Source: JBAXSK01 sp044358815 (lineage in GTDB: Bacteria > Cyanobacteriota > Cyanobacteriia > Pseudanabaenales > Pseudanabaenaceae). Taken from it: a DNA stretch of 6,483 bases. Every line of letters starts with the position of its first letter. Position 1 is the stretch's first letter. The stretch spans positions 1-6,483 of the forward strand of contig JBIKNH010000231.1 of assembly GCA_044358815.1 (NCBI GenBank). The letters are read 5' to 3'. The position numbers and the translations under genes are program-made. Below the pieces are notes generated by a model that was not told the DNA's origin, searched no databases, and worked only from the letters and a program-made list of their open reading frames with translations. This document shows, in pieces, positions 5,794-6,483 of this stretch.

Positions 5794-5819
5794 AATAACT
5801 CAATTTAATAACTCAATTT
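5794..5819. repeat. Perfect 13-bp tandem repeat in the leader of the 53-residue gene
   Basis: AATAACTCAATTT occurs twice head to tail (5794-5806 and 5807-5819) without mismatch. It begins 22 bp upstream of the ATG of the small gene, between the predicted transcription start and the Shine-Dalgarno sequence. On the sense (minus) strand each unit reads AAATTGAGTTATT. It could be a regulator or RNA-binding site, or a slippage duplication. Confidence 0.6.
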
Positions 5820-5871
5820 AATGGCTAAAAGTAAAAACTAGATGATTACTTTACGATAAAATCATAAAATA

Positions 5872-5900
5872 ATTTTAAGCCTAGGCTCTCTTTGTCACAA
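5872..5900 (-). promoter_or_regulatory. Candidate promoter of the 53-residue gene with palindromic operator
   Basis: On the minus strand TTGTGA (5900-5895) and TAAAAT (5877-5872) are exactly 17 bp apart, matching the consensus at 4 and 5 of 6 positions. The last ten bases of the spacer form the perfect palindrome AGCCTAGGCT (5878-5887), abutting the -10 box. The -35 region itself sits in a smaller palindrome, TTGTCACAA (5892-5900). Transcription would start near 5865 and give a leader of about 90 nt. A dimeric regulator bound to the palindrome would block polymerase. Confidence 0.45.
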
Positions 5901-5956
5901 TCTTTTATCTTTTTTGCTTGAGATCGCTTGCTTAGGATTTGTTGCCGATTAATCTG

Positions 5957-6483
5957 CTAGTTCTGAGTCAAGTTATAAATTAAACGCCGTAATAAGGGAC
6001 TAGCATTTAACATTCTGAGGGTGTAGTGGGCAGCAAAAGGTAAAAATAAGATTAGAGTCCAACACAACTGATTGGGCAAATCAATCTGAAATAAACGGGG
6101 CATAGCAAGCATTGATATCATGCTGATGATTAATGAAACTAAGCCTACCGCTGTGGCATTTCGGTTTCGCATTAATGTACCCCACTGCCACACCGAAACA
6201 TTAGTGCTGTCCCAAAATACAAACAACCCGAAAATCATCCCCACCGAAGTAGAAACCGCCTGGGCTTGTTCCCGAACCGCTTGGTGTAGATCCGATGATG
6301 CTAAGACGGTGGTTTCCAGATCCCGTAACAGATCAATACCTGCCAAATAAAAAGTCAGGACATACCCCAAGGTCATTGCCACTGCCCCCAAAGTCCCCGC
6401 CACGAGACTATAGCCCAAGACATCTTGCAAAAAGTTTTTAATTCGTTTGGGTTTGAGCCACCCTAGGGCAATCCAAATCGTCG
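5957..6483 (-). CDS. Predicted multi-pass membrane protein, family not recognised (5' end outside window)
   Basis: The frame is open through the window edge on the minus strand. The TTG at 6430 is internal, because 17 more in-frame codons (TIWIALGWLKPKRIKNF) lie upstream of it. About 174 residues are visible, ending ..RRLIYNLTQN. Four hydrophobic segments can be seen: SLVAGTLGAVAMTLGYVLTF, VGMIFGLFVFW, AVGLVSLIISMISMLAM and CWTLILFLPFAAHYTL. Between the first two lies a hydrophilic stretch with acidic residues and Gln (LRDLETTVLASSDLHQ). The basic patch KPKRIKNF before the first helix and RMLNASPLLRR after the last suggest that both ends are cytoplasmic. The visible part could be the membrane anchor of a larger protein whose N-terminal domain lies outside. 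No catalytic motif is seen. The stop codon is 57 bp from the promoter candidate of the next gene on the same strand. Confidence 0.7.
   Translation of the reverse strand, partial: TIWIALGWLKPKRIKNFLQDVLGYSLVAGTLGAVAMTLGYVLTFYLAGIDLLRDLETTVLASSDLHQAVREQAQAVSTSVGMIFGLFVFWDSTNVSVWQWGTLMRNRNATAVGLVSLIISMISMLAMPRLFQIDLPNQLCWTLILFLPFAAHYTLRMLNASPLLRRLIYNLTQN

Noticed and set aside
5821..5841. Plus-strand ATG with six codons (MAKSKN)
   Set aside because: It is too short, lacks a ribosome site and lies in the leader of the minus-strand small gene.
6428..6430. TTG as the start codon of the membrane-protein gene
   Set aside because: In-frame codons continue to the window edge without a stop and there is no ribosome site before the TTG, so the gene is treated as truncated.

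Overview
The window looks like chromosomal DNA from a cyanobacterium. The ProA variant (ending in a PPRGPVG-type loop rather than HxRGPMG), a stand-alone trpG, a YbjN-type secreted protein and a Tat-exported beta-lactamase-fold protein with an ILHLGGAAAP core all fit that group, as does the frequent lack of a Shine-Dalgarno sequence. Genus cannot be fixed from this sequence. I found no copy of the HIP1 octamer GCGATCGC, which argues weakly against HIP1-rich lineages.

Layout. Positions 1-1081 are the right-hand part of an IS200/IS605-type element: a tnpB gene cut by the window edge but with an intact RuvC core and zinc finger, then a right-end hairpin. The element stops just upstream of trpG (1159-1758), and a trpG promoter candidate lies intact outside it. 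Next on the + strand come a Tat-signal metallo-beta-lactamase-fold protein with most metal ligands missing (1896-2696), a rho-independent terminator, and a secreted YbjN-domain protein (2997-3638). The gap to the convergent proA gene (3639-3908) is non-coding and rich in palindromes: a large imperfect hairpin and a pair of REP-like hairpins with mirror-image loops, all between two 12-bp direct repeats.

On the - strand, proA (3909-5303) encodes gamma-glutamyl phosphate reductase of proline synthesis. Upstream of it, a 53-residue gene (5611-5772) appears to be a self-contained transcription unit: a promoter with a 10-bp palindrome in its spacer, a leader with a perfect 13-bp tandem repeat, a clear Shine-Dalgarno sequence and a terminator. 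A four-helix membrane protein gene (5957 to the window edge) is truncated at its 5' end and not recognised.

The genes do not form one pathway. trpG (tryptophan or folate) and proA (proline) are independent biosynthetic genes, and the others are envelope proteins or of unknown role. The least explained items are the 53-residue gene with its repeat-rich regulatory region, the predicted TnpB guide RNA, and the palindromic 3639-3908 spacer. I see no clear sign of a new multi-gene system.
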